From contig NZ_UGOZ01000001.1 in NCBI RefSeq assembly GCF_900452865.1, positions 1,178,001 through 1,242,000 of the forward strand: a DNA stretch of 64,000 nt, in the 5' to 3' direction. The notes below the pieces were generated by a model. That model was not told where the DNA came from, made no database searches, and saw only the letters and a list, made by a program, of their open reading frames with translations. Source of the DNA: Legionella taurinensis (lineage in GTDB: Bacteria > Pseudomonadota > Gammaproteobacteria > Legionellales > Legionellaceae). This document shows positions 27,727 through 37,342 of the stretch, piece by piece (within the stretch, counting starts at the first letter, position 1; each line of letters opens with the position of its first letter). The translations under genes and the position numbers were made by a program.

Positions 27727-27758
27727 AGTAGTCCAATCCAGATGATCACCGGGGATCA
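27727..27758. other. Spacer 42, near-duplicate of spacer 3
   Basis: It pairs with the spacer at 25385-25416 with 29 of 32 identities and the same encoded peptide on the minus strand. Being farther from the leader, it is the older acquisition. Confidence 0.9.
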
Positions 27759-30526
27759 GTTCACTGCCGCACAGGCAGCTTAGAAATGAACTTTTGCTCC
27801 CCCACCTTGGTTTGGGTAGTTCACTGCCGCACAGGCAGCTTAGAAATACAACTGGTGGCTCCAAGCTTGCATGAACATGTTCACTGCCGCACAGGCAGCT
27901 TAGAAAAAGCCCGCTGGGCATTGTTGCATGATGCAAGCGTTCACTGCCGCACAGGCAGCTTAGAAATCCAATACAGCCTGAATTTAGAGATGATAGGGGT
28001 TCACTGCCGCACAGGCAGCTTAGAAAAAAAGCTTGATAGAAAAGCCTATTACGACACAGTTCACTGCCGCACAGGCAGCTTAGAAAATACAGCGGTGATC
28101 AAACAGCCGCTAGTTTATTGTTCACTGCCGCACAGGCAGCTTAGAAACCGTTTTAATCGGCGGTTATCAATACAGGGAATAGTTCACTGCCGCACAGGCA
28201 GCTTAGAAAATCAAGATAAATGCCGTTTTTCCAATTTGTCCGTTCACTGCCGCACAGGCAGCTTAGAAACAAAGTTTCGCGCGCGTGCGCGGGTGTTGTA
28301 TGTTCACTGCCGCACAGGCAGCTTAGAAACTTAAAATCGCAATGCCTTTGTCTTGGCAATAGTTCACTGCCGCACAGGCAGCTTAGAAATCTTTGAATGC
28401 TGGCTTGTTATCGATGATTTTGTTCACTGCCGCACAGGCAGCTTAGAAATTTCAACTGATGCCAACAAAGACGTAGTGAGGGTTCACTGCCGCACAGGCA
28501 GCTTAGAAAATTATGCCTTGGAGAGGGTAAAATTAAAACACGTTCACTGCCGCACAGGCAGCTTAGAAATAAGCCAAAAACCCCTGATTCAAACGGAAAA
28601 AGTTCACTGCCGCACAGGCAGCTTAGAAAAGCCGCATGCTGCAATTAAAAGCCAGAAACTTGTTCACTGCCGCACAGGCAGCTTAGAAAACCACCCAATC
28701 ATTGTTAACAGAGCCAATAAACGTTCACTGCCGCACAGGCAGCTTAGAAATAGGTCAAATTGAAATGCTCGACGCTATGGATGTTCACTGCCGCACAGGC
28801 AGCTTAGAAAAGTGTTCCCGCTTAAGCATCTGCCCCACCTTCGTTCACTGCCGCACAGGCAGCTTAGAAAACAACTCCGATAAGTCGATAGTAGATTTGG
28901 TTGTTCACTGCCGCACAGGCAGCTTAGAAAAATATCTTATAAATGGAATACTTAGGGTGAATGTTCACTGCCGCACAGGCAGCTTAGAAACACGATGTCC
29001 GGCGACCCGACACTAATAAAAGAGTTCACTGCCGCACAGGCAGCTTAGAAATTAAACGCGCTTATCTCGTCGTTTATATCTTTGTTCACTGCCGCACAGG
29101 CAGCTTAGAAATAACTCCACCGAACCTGACAAAGAGAGGTCTAGTTCACTGCCGCACAGGCAGCTTAGAAACTTGTCTTCGCAGGCGTGCGCTACGCGAT
29201 AGAGTTCACTGCCGCACAGGCAGCTTAGAAACGACGCTGTATTTGTCAGAAGACGACTCAATAGGTTCACTGCCGCACAGGCAGCTTAGAAATTGAAGAG
29301 AAAGTCGGCGATATTTCCCTTAAGTGTTCACTGCCGCACAGGCAGCTTAGAAAATAACGCTCGCCCCATTTCTTTTGCTGATCTTGTTCACTGCCGCACA
29401 GGCAGCTTAGAAAAACATACCGTCACCCCAAAGGCAAGGACGGCCGTTCACTGCCGCACAGGCAGCTTAGAAATTTATCGGAAATTGCGCCAGACTTATT
29501 CCAAGGTTCACTGCCGCACAGGCAGCTTAGAAATTCTTGCATTAAGAGGTTGTATACTGCCCAACGTTCACTGCCGCACAGGCAGCTTAGAAATATTTGT
29601 GTTTCGCTCTTTTATTTTCTAGCAGGTTCACTGCCGCACAGGCAGCTTAGAAAAGATACCTGGTTTTTATTCAGTTTACCGAATAGTTCACTGCCGCACA
29701 GGCAGCTTAGAAATGCCCAGGCATCGCATTAACTTGCTCGAGATAGTTCACTGCCGCACAGGCAGCTTAGAAAGATAGGATCACCAGCCGAACCTTCAGC
29801 GTCTGGTTCACTGCCGCACAGGCAGCTTAGAAATCCTGTCCATAATTATTAAAGCACAGCTAAAAGTTCACTGCCGCACAGGCAGCTTAGAAAAGCAATC
29901 CCTTTGCTGTATTCATATCTCGTCCGTTCACTGCCGCACAGGCAGCTTAGAAATCTCGCAAAAAGGGCATCTTTTGTTTTCATCCGTTCACTGCCGCACA
30001 GGCAGCTTAGAAAAATATACAAAGATGATCAAGTCGGCGGCATTCGTTCACTGCCGCACAGGCAGCTTAGAAATATTATCTTGTTCAGACGTTGAAAAGT
30101 TCCAGGTTCACTGCCGCACAGGCAGCTTAGAAATTATCAAAAGCCATCGCATCACGTTGCCTTAGGTTCACTGCCGCACAGGCAGCTTAGAAAATACATA
30201 TATGGCGATCACCAAATTTTTATTTGTTCACTGCCGCACAGGCAGCTTAGAAATTACAATTAGTTCGCATTCGCCGTCTAATTTAGTTCACTGCCGCACA
30301 GGCAGCTTAGAAAAAAATCGGGTAGAGGCCATAAGGAAGGGCTTGGTTCACTGCCGCACAGGCAGCTTAGAAAACTACCTTAAAAAATATAATCCTGAAT
30401 TGTTTGTTCACTGCCGCACAGGCAGCTTAGAAAATCATGCCGGGCCAGTTGATCTTTAAATCGTTCGTTCACTGCCGCACAGGCAGCTTAGAAAAAAACA
30501 TAGAGCCACTGCCAATCGAGTCTTTG

Positions 30527-30554
30527 ATTCACTGCCGTATAGGCAGCAACAAGA
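30527..30554 (+). repeat. Degenerate leader-distal CRISPR repeat
   Basis: The copy keeps TTCACTGCCG and AGGCAGC, but its loop is GTATA instead of GCACA and its last seven bases are decayed (AACAAGA in place of TTAGAAA). The GTATA loop is the one usual in type I-F repeats of other bacteria, so this terminal copy may retain the older sequence. Confidence 0.9.
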
Positions 30555-30626
30555 ATAAAAAAGTGTTTTCAAAAAACAAGAAGCTAAAGGAATAACTCGA
30601 TCGGTAGTATCTACCCCTACCCCCAT

Positions 30627-32129
30627 CTATGCCAACCGAATCCCTCGACGCGCCATGTGCCTTTGCATCAGAAAAGCAGTAAACCCCATCAGCGCGCCAA
30701 GAGCGACAGCGATGACGCCTACCCAGAGGTAATAATACTGGTAAATGGGGAGCGTTTGCTCCGCTGATTTAACAGCTTCGGGGATATCAACCCAGCCTGC
30801 CAATTGTCCGGAAATGGCATTGGACAGCGAGCTTGCAAGGTACCAGACGCCCATGGCAAAGGCGATGTTTCGTCCATCGCAATAAAGGCCGATCATGCTT
30901 AAGCCGATGGCGCTCACCCATAATTCGGCCAAGGTAATCAGCATGTAGGTAAGCGCAATGTAATTCCCTTCGACATAGCCCTCGACAGCCTGCTGTGAGG
31001 CAAAGGCCATGATCAGCAGCGCCAGACCGGACAGGAGCGTTCCTGCTGCGAATTGATAAGGGATGGTAAACCGCGGAAACAGGCGGTAAAACCGGGGTAA
31101 TTGCGAGCCAAGCACAATAATGAGCAGCGGATTTAAAATTTGATATTGCGCCGGAAGAATGGTTAAGCCGAACAGGTTGAGGTTGGAGTTGCTTTTGGCA
31201 AAAAGCACCAGGGTACTGTTCATCTGATTGTAAATAATAAAAAAGACAACCGCTTCAACGATGAGCAATAACGCAATCAGTTGTCGGTTGCGGCTCTCGC
31301 CGGATAAGGCGAACGTTTTAATGAGGAACCAGGCAATCCCGGCCGCGCAGCCTGAACCGATGACCAGGCTTGCAATCTGGACATGGGAATAGGCCAGCAG
31401 GGTAAAGGCATAAATGGCCGCGAGGTAAGCGCCCAGACGATAACGTGTTTTGGCGGTCATCGGTTGCTGGTCTTTGCCCCAGATGACATTGTCATAAAGG
31501 GAATAGCGCCTGGCAAAATTAAGCGCCGCAATGGATTTGCCAATGAAGGTGACAGCCAGGACCGACAGGGGGCCGTAGGCGCTGTCCAGTAAAGCCGGAG
31601 CCAGTATCGTGGCGAGCAGGGCGCCGACATTGATGGCCATGTAGTAAAAGGTCATGGCCGCTTTGGCTTCAATGGCATCGTCTTCATAAATACGGGAAAC
31701 GAGACCGGAGGCGGTCCCCAATAACAGGGAGTTGGTTGCCGGAATGAAAGCATAGGCAGCGATAAACAGTTTATCGCCAAACCCGTTTAAGCTTAAACCG
31801 CTTAACATGACCAGCAGATAGGCTAAAGCCAGCATGATGCTGCCATAAAGAATGGCACGCCTTACTCCAAGCACCTGATCCGCCATAAAACCGCCCAGAA
31901 CCGGCATGAGGTAACTGGTTGCCTGAGTGATGCCAATAAAGGCGTAGGCTTTGGCATGACTGTAACCCAAACCATGCGCCAGAAGGGGACGGGTTAAAAA
32001 TAAAACGAGGACCGTGTTTAAGGCATAAACCGAAAACTGACTCCAGAAGGTGATCATCACGATGTTATTGGTTTGCAGTTGGCGGGTATCCCAGACGGGC
32101 AGTTGTTTTTTTATGGCTTCTAAAAACAC
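30627..32129 (-). CDS. POT/PTR-family peptide transporter-like MFS protein
   Basis: A 500-residue membrane protein with about 12-14 hydrophobic segments, typical of proton-dependent oligopeptide transporters. Supporting segments are ITQATSYLMPVLGGFMADQVLGVRRAI (read as YLMPVLGGFMAD and GVRRAILYGS), the PTR signature region, and SAIGLSMIG. The first helix normally carries ExxER for proton coupling; here that place reads FWSQFSVY (residues 28-35), without the glutamates or arginine. Transport may therefore be uncoupled, differently coupled or of another substrate. It lies 31 bp downstream of the methyltransferase gene on the same strand, so the two are probably co-transcribed, with the transporter second. 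Confidence 0.85.
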   Translation of the reverse strand: MFLEAIKKQLPVWDTRQLQTNNIVMITFWSQFSVYALNTVLVLFLTRPLLAHGLGYSHAKAYAFIGITQATSYLMPVLGGFMADQVLGVRRAILYGSIMLALAYLLVMLSGLSLNGFGDKLFIAAYAFIPATNSLLLGTASGLVSRIYEDDAIEAKAAMTFYYMAINVGALLATILAPALLDSAYGPLSVLAVTFIGKSIAALNFARRYSLYDNVIWGKDQQPMTAKTRYRLGAYLAAIYAFTLLAYSHVQIASLVIGSGCAAGIAWFLIKTFALSGESRNRQLIALLLIVEAVVFFIIYNQMNSTLVLFAKSNSNLNLFGLTILPAQYQILNPLLIIVLGSQLPRFYRLFPRFTIPYQFAAGTLLSGLALLIMAFASQQAVEGYVEGNYIALTYMLITLAELWVSAIGLSMIGLYCDGRNIAFAMGVWYLASSLSNAISGQLAGWVDIPEAVKSAEQTLPIYQYYYLWVGVIAVALGALMGFTAFLMQRHMARRGIRLA

Positions 32130-32160
32130 GTCGACTCCTTGTCTTTATGCGTAACAGCGA

Positions 32161-32979
32161 TTATTTCTTGGCGAGGATCACATCAATAATATGGGTGTCA
32201 TGGTAGGGAAAAGTAAAGATCCTGTCGAATAATCGCTTCAGGCGCGCCACTAAAAAATTTTTAGGCAGCATGCGCAACGACAGGGTATTTAAAAACCAGG
32301 TTCCCTCAATGCCAAAAAGGGCCAGTTCATCAATGTTATTGAGCGTCACCGGAATATGAAGGCGCTGATGCTTAACCACTTTAAACTGATGCTGGGCGAA
32401 CACATGCATTAATTCATCCAGCCCGCTGGCTACCGTGGTGTTTTTTACCATGGTTTTGTAATAATGGCCGACCACGCTGCTTAACATGGTGCCCTGGGCG
32501 ATGAAATCGGCCAGTTGCTGCTGGGCAATGGGGAAGGATTCATACGTCGTTGTAATTAACGAAAAATAACCATTGGAGCGCGTCAGCAGGTCAGCCTCTG
32601 AGAACAGGGTATGGATAGGGATGTAGGCATTGATGAAATGCGCCAGAACCAAATCTTGGCTGTGATGGGGGAGATAATGGCTCGCTTCGGTGGCGCTGGC
32701 TTCGATGGTGGTCAGGGGTAGCCTTTTTCGGGCTTCAGTCAGCATTTCGGAGGAAATATCAATCCCGGTATAATGAGCATTGGGAAGGTATTCTCGAAGT
32801 TTTTCAAGAAAGGCGCCGTTGCCTACGCCAAAATCAAGAATCTTGTAATTCTCTTTAAAACCCAAATGTTCTTTCTTAATCTGTTCTATTGCCGTTTTAT
32901 GACTCTCGCTTAAAGAGCCAAAGCGATCAGCTGTAGCGTAGTGACTCGCGATTTCGTTATACATGGCCTTTAAGGACAT
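32161..32979 (-). CDS. Class I SAM-dependent methyltransferase
   Basis: A 272-residue protein with the Rossmann SAM site DFGVGNG (49-55), the acidic loop YTGIDISSEML ending strand 2, and a post-motif region AHFINAYIP. The C-terminal 100 residues hold no recognised domain and are basic near the end (ARLKRLFDRIF). The substrate cannot be told from sequence; it may be a small molecule. It is first in a two-gene minus-strand unit with the POT-like transporter, divergent from the polysaccharide locus. Confidence 0.85.
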   Translation of the reverse strand: MSLKAMYNEIASHYATADRFGSLSESHKTAIEQIKKEHLGFKENYKILDFGVGNGAFLEKLREYLPNAHYTGIDISSEMLTEARKRLPLTTIEASATEASHYLPHHSQDLVLAHFINAYIPIHTLFSEADLLTRSNGYFSLITTTYESFPIAQQQLADFIAQGTMLSSVVGHYYKTMVKNTTVASGLDELMHVFAQHQFKVVKHQRLHIPVTLNNIDELALFGIEGTWFLNTLSLRMLPKNFLVARLKRLFDRIFTFPYHDTHIIDVILAKK

Positions 32980-33257
32980 GTAACCACCCGGTTGTTAAAC
33001 GTTAAGCCAGTATATAGCCAATTACCCGGCTTTGGCGACTTTTTTCTTTTTTAAATCATTTCACTTCCGCGGGCTAAAATGAAAATCGGTAAATTTTTTT
33101 CACGATTGAACTGTTTTTGTTTAATTAAGAGATTTTTTTAATTTTGGGTGCTATGATTCCCGGCCATGTTTATCGATCATAAACATTCAAGAGTACGGAT
33201 GCTGTATTAAAAGAAAAATAAGTGTACTTGTAACTGTAAAAGTTCAATTTAGATGGG
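32980..33257. other. Divergent intergenic region upstream of the polysaccharide locus
   Basis: This 278-bp AT-rich region must contain promoters for the methyltransferase (minus) and wbpA-like gene (plus). It has long T-runs around 33094-33140. I found no JUMPstart/ops element and no convincing -35/-10 pair, and see no gene. Confidence 0.5.
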
Positions 33258-34571
33258 ATGAAGAAGATGTTAGCAACGTTATTGCCAAGAATAAAAAACA
33301 AAGAAGCAATGATTAGCATTGTAGGACTTGGGTATGTTGGATTGCCCTTGATGCTGCGTTTTGCCGAGGTGGGTTACCGCGTCATTGGGATTGATGTTGA
33401 TGAGCGTAAAAACCAGGCGATTAACCAAGGCCGTTCCTACATTCAACATATCCCGTCAGAGCAGATTGAGGGTGTAAAAAATTACATCACGGCCACGTCT
33501 GATTTTTCGCAGGCCGCCGAAGCGGATGCGATTATTCTCTGCGTACCGACGCCTTTGGATAAATACCGCGAGCCCGATTTAAGCTTCGTGCTGCAGACCA
33601 TGGATTCTCTCCTGCCTCATCTTCGCGCGGGACAGGTGATTTCACTGGAAAGCACCACGTACCCCGGCACCACCGAAGAGGAATTGAAAACCCGGATTGA
33701 AAGCCGCGGGTTTGTGGTGGGCCGCGACATTTTCCTGGTTTATTCCCCTGAGCGTGAAGATCCAGGCAATCAACATTTCACCACCGCGACCATTCCCAAA
33801 GTCTGCGGCGGAGATACCGAGGCCTGCCTTGAAGCAGGGCTGGCCTTGTATTCAGGCGTTATCGACAAGGTTGTGCCGGTTTCCTCAACGAAGGTAGCCG
33901 AAATGACCAAACTGCTTGAAAACATTCACCGCTCCGTGAACATCGGTTTAGTCAATGAAATGAAAATTCTGGCCGACAAAATGGGTATCGACATTCATGA
34001 AGTCATCGATGCCGCCGCCACCAAACCCTTTGGCTTCGTCGCCTATCATCCCGGACCCGGTATTGGCGGCCATTGCATCCCCATCGATCCTTTCTACCTG
34101 ACCTGGAAGGCGAGGGAGTATGGCCTGCATACCCGATTCATCGAATTGGCTGGGGAAATCAACAGTGCCATGCCTTTGTGGGTTGTGAATAAGGTGGCCG
34201 ATGCGTTAAATGAACGCTCCAAGGCAATCAAAAACAGTAAAATACTGGTTTTAGGAGCAGCCTATAAACGCAATGTCGATGACATGCGCGAATCACCCTC
34301 GCTGGAAATCATTGAATTGCTGCAGGAGAAAGGTGCGCTGGTCAGCTATTCTGATCCGCACGTACCGGCACTGCCGCCCATGCGTCATCACCATCTGGAA
34401 ATGAAGAGCGTGGATATCACCGCCGAATCCATCAGTCAATACGATTGCGTGGTTTTAGCCACAGCCCATAATGCCTTTGACTATGCCCTGATTGCCGAAC
34501 ACGCGCCGCTGATTGTCGATACGCGCGCGGCATTCAAGACGTTTAAAAGCAATAACATAGTGAGTGCCTGA
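33258..34571 (+). CDS. wbpA: UDP-N-acetylglucosamine 6-dehydrogenase, WbpA-like
   Basis: A 437-residue nucleotide-sugar dehydrogenase that oxidises C6 of UDP-GlcNAc (or a related sugar) to the uronic acid with two NAD+. The Rossmann motif is [10 protein letters not shown] (21-30), followed by CVPTPL (95-100) and the catalytic Cys273 in [13 protein letters not shown]. The C-terminal UDP-binding domain has [17 protein letters not shown]. The assignment to WbpA rather than UDP-glucose dehydrogenase comes from the next three genes, which follow the UDP-ManNAc3NAcA pathway in order. The start could be ATG 33258 or ATG 33267. It ends in a one-base overlap with the next gene. Composition here is richer in G+C than in genes after 39600. 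Confidence 0.88.
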   Translation: MKKMLATLLPRIKNKEAMISIVGLGYVGLPLMLRFAEVGYRVIGIDVDERKNQAINQGRSYIQHIPSEQIEGVKNYITATSDFSQAAEADAIILCVPTPLDKYREPDLSFVLQTMDSLLPHLRAGQVISLESTTYPGTTEEELKTRIESRGFVVGRDIFLVYSPEREDPGNQHFTTATIPKVCGGDTEACLEAGLALYSGVIDKVVPVSSTKVAEMTKLLENIHRSVNIGLVNEMKILADKMGIDIHEVIDAAATKPFGFVAYHPGPGIGGHCIPIDPFYLTWKAREYGLHTRFIELAGEINSAMPLWVVNKVADALNERSKAIKNSKILVLGAAYKRNVDDMRESPSLEIIELLQEKGALVSYSDPHVPALPPMRHHHLEMKSVDITAESISQYDCVVLATAHNAFDYALIAEHAPLIVDTRAAFKTFKSNNIVSA

Positions 34572-35635
34572 TGATGAAAAAAGCACCCTGGAATATCACG
34601 GATCGCAAAATCAACATCGCTTTGGTTGGCTGCGGTCGCATTTCGCGCAACCACCTGCAATCCATTGCCGAACACCGCGATCGCCTGAACCTGACGGCGG
34701 TGTGCGATATCGATGCCGAGGCCCTGCAAAAAGCCACCAGCGAATACGGCGTAGACGGCTATCGAAGCCTTGAAGACTTGTTGCAACACACCAATGCCGA
34801 CATCATTTCACTGTGTACGCCGAGTGGTCTGCACCCGTCTCAGGCCATCCAGATTGCCCGCAGCGGCCGGCATGTGTTGACTGAGAAACCAATGGCCACC
34901 CGCTGGCAGGATGGCTTACGCATGGTGAATGCCTGCGATGAAGCCGGCGTCCGCCTGTTTGTTGTGAAACAAAACCGGCGCAATGCCACCCTGCAGCTCT
35001 TAAAGAAAGCCATTGACCAGGGGCGTTTTGGTAAGATTTATCTGGCCAATATTAATGTTTTCTGGACGCGGCCACAGGATTATTATGATCAGGCGTCCTG
35101 GCGCGGTACCTGGGAATTTGATGGCGGCGCATTCATGAATCAGGCCAGCCATTACATTGATTTAATCCATTGGCTGCTCGGTCCCGTGCAATCGGTTCAG
35201 TCCATGATGGGAACGTTAGCCCGCGACATTGAAACCGAGGACACGGGCGTGATGAACATCCGTTGGCGCAGCGGCGCCATGGGGTCTGTCAGCGTGACGA
35301 TGCTAACCTATCCCAGAAATCTTGAGGGTTCAATCACCGTTCTCGGTGAAAAGGGCACGGTCAGAATTGGCGGTGTGGCCGTCAATGAGATTCAGCAATG
35401 GGAATTCGCCGACAGGCAACCCGAGGATGATCAAATCAAGGCCGCCAGCTATCAGACAACGTCCGTGTATGGCTTTGGTCACCCGCTTTATTATGACAAT
35501 GTGATCAATACCCTGCAGGGCAAAGAAGAACCGGAAACGGATGGCCGTGAAGGGTTAACCTCGCTGGAATTATTAATTGCTGCTTACCGTTCCGCACGCG
35601 ATGGTTCAACGGTGCATTTACCCCTGGAGTTATAG
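34571..35635 (+). CDS. wbpB: UDP-N-acetyl-glucuronate 3-dehydrogenase, WbpB-like Gfo/Idh/MocA oxidoreductase
   Basis: A 354-residue NAD(P)-dependent oxidoreductase. The N-terminal Rossmann domain has [17 protein letters not shown], then [14 protein letters not shown] and the hallmark LTEKPMA, whose Lys is the usual catalytic residue of the family. [14 protein letters not shown] matches the conserved His region of the C-terminal domain. In the known pathway WbpB oxidises C3 of UDP-GlcNAcA for transamination by WbpE. It overlaps the wbpA-like stop by one base (TGATG) and is 1 bp from the acetyltransferase, so these are translated together. Confidence 0.87.
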   Translation: MMKKAPWNITDRKINIALVGCGRISRNHLQSIAEHRDRLNLTAVCDIDAEALQKATSEYGVDGYRSLEDLLQHTNADIISLCTPSGLHPSQAIQIARSGRHVLTEKPMATRWQDGLRMVNACDEAGVRLFVVKQNRRNATLQLLKKAIDQGRFGKIYLANINVFWTRPQDYYDQASWRGTWEFDGGAFMNQASHYIDLIHWLLGPVQSVQSMMGTLARDIETEDTGVMNIRWRSGAMGSVSVTMLTYPRNLEGSITVLGEKGTVRIGGVAVNEIQQWEFADRQPEDDQIKAASYQTTSVYGFGHPLYYDNVINTLQGKEEPETDGREGLTSLELLIAAYRSARDGSTVHLPLEL

Positions 35636-35636
35636 T

Positions 35637-36227
35637 ATGTCGTATCAGGCTCATGACACTGCCATTATTGATCAGGGTGCCGAGCTGGGTGAAGGCACAC
35701 GCGTTTGGCATTGGGTTCATGTCTGCGGTGGGGCGCGCATTGGCGAACGTTGCAGCCTTGGCCAGAATGTGTTTGTCGGCAACCGGGTGGTGATTGGCAA
35801 TAATGTTAAAATACAAAACAACGTGTCCATTTATGACAATGTTACACTGGAAGACGATGTTTTCTGCGGCCCGAGCATGGTATTTACCAACGTGTACAAC
35901 CCCCGCTCGGCCGTCTCCCGCAAGGACGAATACCGTGACACACTTGTAAAACGGGGTGCGACCTTAGGGGCGAACTGCACAATTGTCTGCGGCGTGACCA
36001 TCGGCGAGTACGCGTTTGTGGGCGCCGGTGCGGTGGTTAACCAGGATGTACCGGCTTATGCCCTGATGGTCGGGGTTCCGGCCCGGCAAATCGGCTGGAT
36101 GAGCCGTTTTGGTGAACGGCTTTTGTTCAAAAAAGAAACGGACGGCCTTTCTTATGCCAAATGCCAACAGACGGGCGACATCTATATTCTGACTGAAAAC
36201 AATACCGTGGCATTGATGGAACAGTAG
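35637..36227 (+). CDS. wbpD: Left-handed beta-helix N-acetyltransferase, WbpD-like
   Basis: A 196-residue hexapeptide-repeat acetyltransferase. Repeats such as [20 protein letters not shown] (in part), [23 protein letters not shown] and [21 protein letters not shown] (in part) form the parallel beta-helix, and [18 protein letters not shown] is the substrate loop typical of WbpD, including the NPRS segment. It acetylates the 3-amino group of UDP-GlcNAc3NA using acetyl-CoA. The reading frame is open back to 35577, but ATG 35637 after GGAG at 35626-35629 and just behind the previous stop is the right start. Confidence 0.9.
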   Translation: MSYQAHDTAIIDQGAELGEGTRVWHWVHVCGGARIGERCSLGQNVFVGNRVVIGNNVKIQNNVSIYDNVTLEDDVFCGPSMVFTNVYNPRSAVSRKDEYRDTLVKRGATLGANCTIVCGVTIGEYAFVGAGAVVNQDVPAYALMVGVPARQIGWMSRFGERLLFKKETDGLSYAKCQQTGDIYILTENNTVALMEQ

Positions 36228-36241
36228 GACGGGGATTTATT

Positions 36242-37342
36242 ATGATTAAAGTGTGTACGATTGTGGGTGCGCGCCCACAATTCATCAAAGCCGCCGCGGT
36301 GTCCAGAATCATCGCGAAACGGGCTGATGTGGATGAAATCATCATCCACACCGGGCAACATTACGATGCCAATATGTCGTCGCAGTTTTTTGACGAGTTA
36401 TCCATCCCGCAACCGGGCTACCATTTAAACATTGGCTCAGGCAGCCATGGTCATCAAACAGGGCAGATGCTGGCCGCCATTGAAGACGTGTTAATCCGGG
36501 AAAAGCCTGACTGGGTTCTGGTTTACGGGGATACCAATTCCACGCTGGCCGGAGCCTTGGCGGCGGCTAAACTTCATATTCCCGTGGCGCATGTCGAAGC
36601 GGGACTGCGCTCGTTTAACCGTAAAATGCCCGAAGAGATTAACCGCATCACGGCCGATCACCTCAGTCAATTATTGTTTGCTCCCACAGAAAACGGCAAA
36701 CAGCAATTACTGAAGGAAGGGATTGACCCCAGACAGATCGTTAATGTCGGCGATGTGATGCTCGATGCGACGCTGTTTTACAATGAACTGAATGCCTCAA
36801 GGCAAACCAAAGTCGATGAGTGGCAACTTCTGGCTAAACCGTATGTGTTGGCAACCATTCACCGTGCTGAAAATACCGACAATGAATCACGCTTGCAGAA
36901 TATCTGCAATGCCCTGATTGAATTGAGCAAAACTTATCGGATTATTCTGCCGCTGCACCCGCGCACCCGTGCTGCCTTGAGCCAGAAAAGCTATTTTACA
37001 ACGCTGGAAAAACAAGTTTTTCTGACCGAGCCGGTTGGCTATCTCGACATGCTGGCCCTTGAAAAGCATGCGGCCTTTATTGTGACCGATTCCGGTGGCG
37101 TGCAGAAAGAAGCCTATTTCAATCAGGTTCCCTGCATCACGCTGCGCGATGAAACGGAGTGGGTCGAGCTGGTGGAGGCGGGCTGGAACCAATTGTGTTC
37201 GCCGGATGAGGCGTTTTCGTTACATGATTATGTGGTCCGTGCCAAAACGCTGGTCTTAAAACAATCGGCTGAAAACCTCTACGGTCAGGGGCGCGCCGCT
37301 GAACGAATCGTTGAGATTTTAATTGAACACGCCAGCCGGTAA
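36242..37342 (+). CDS. wbpI: UDP-GlcNAc3NAcA 2-epimerase, WbpI-like
   Basis: A 366-residue GT-B-fold epimerase of the UDP-GlcNAc 2-epimerase family. Diagnostic stretches are TIVGARPQFIKAAAVSR, HTGQHYDANMSSQFFDEL, VYGDTNSTLAGALAA, HVEAGLRSFNRKMPEEINR and TDSGGVQKEAYF. Family members include WecB, NeuC and WbpI; location directly after WbpA, WbpB and WbpD homologs points to C2 epimerisation giving UDP-2,3-diacetamido-mannuronic acid. No legionaminic or sialic acid synthase is nearby, which argues against a NeuC role. The start is preceded by GGGGATTT. The 3' end overlaps the next gene by 20 bp. Confidence 0.88.
   Translation: MIKVCTIVGARPQFIKAAAVSRIIAKRADVDEIIIHTGQHYDANMSSQFFDELSIPQPGYHLNIGSGSHGHQTGQMLAAIEDVLIREKPDWVLVYGDTNSTLAGALAAAKLHIPVAHVEAGLRSFNRKMPEEINRITADHLSQLLFAPTENGKQQLLKEGIDPRQIVNVGDVMLDATLFYNELNASRQTKVDEWQLLAKPYVLATIHRAENTDNESRLQNICNALIELSKTYRIILPLHPRTRAALSQKSYFTTLEKQVFLTEPVGYLDMLALEKHAAFIVTDSGGVQKEAYFNQVPCITLRDETEWVELVEAGWNQLCSPDEAFSLHDYVVRAKTLVLKQSAENLYGQGRAAERIVEILIEHASR

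Larger units (their letters stand above)
25237..30554 (+). CRISPR. Type I-F CRISPR array, 88 intact repeats plus one degenerate terminal repeat
   Basis: The 28-bp repeat begins GTTCACTGCCG, contains the Csy4 hairpin CTGCC-GCACA-GGCAG and ends CTTAGAAA. By position I count 88 repeats starting at 25237 and ending with 30467-30494, then a decayed copy at 30527-30554, giving 88 spacers. Spacers are 32 nt except for eight of 33 nt (numbers 7, 21, 48, 58, 63, 67, 68, 87) and one of 34 nt (number 49). Repeats are otherwise identical; one variant is repeat 12 at 25898, which starts with A. The leader is on the left, next to csy4. The strict 60-bp period makes long spurious ORFs in both strands, which are not genes. 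Spacers 3 and 42 are near-identical. Confidence 0.98.

Noticed and set aside
25237-30490. Many long ORFs in both strands of the repeat region, up to 182 codons, with repeating VHCRTGSLE, SLPHRQLRN or FLSCLCGSE peptides
   Set aside because: The 60-bp period is divisible by three and the repeat lacks stops in several frames, so these are artefacts of the CRISPR array and not proteins.
36242-37342. WbpI-like epimerase read as NeuC of legionaminic acid synthesis
   Set aside because: No NeuB- or NeuA-like genes are present, whereas WbpA-, WbpB- and WbpD-like genes directly precede it.
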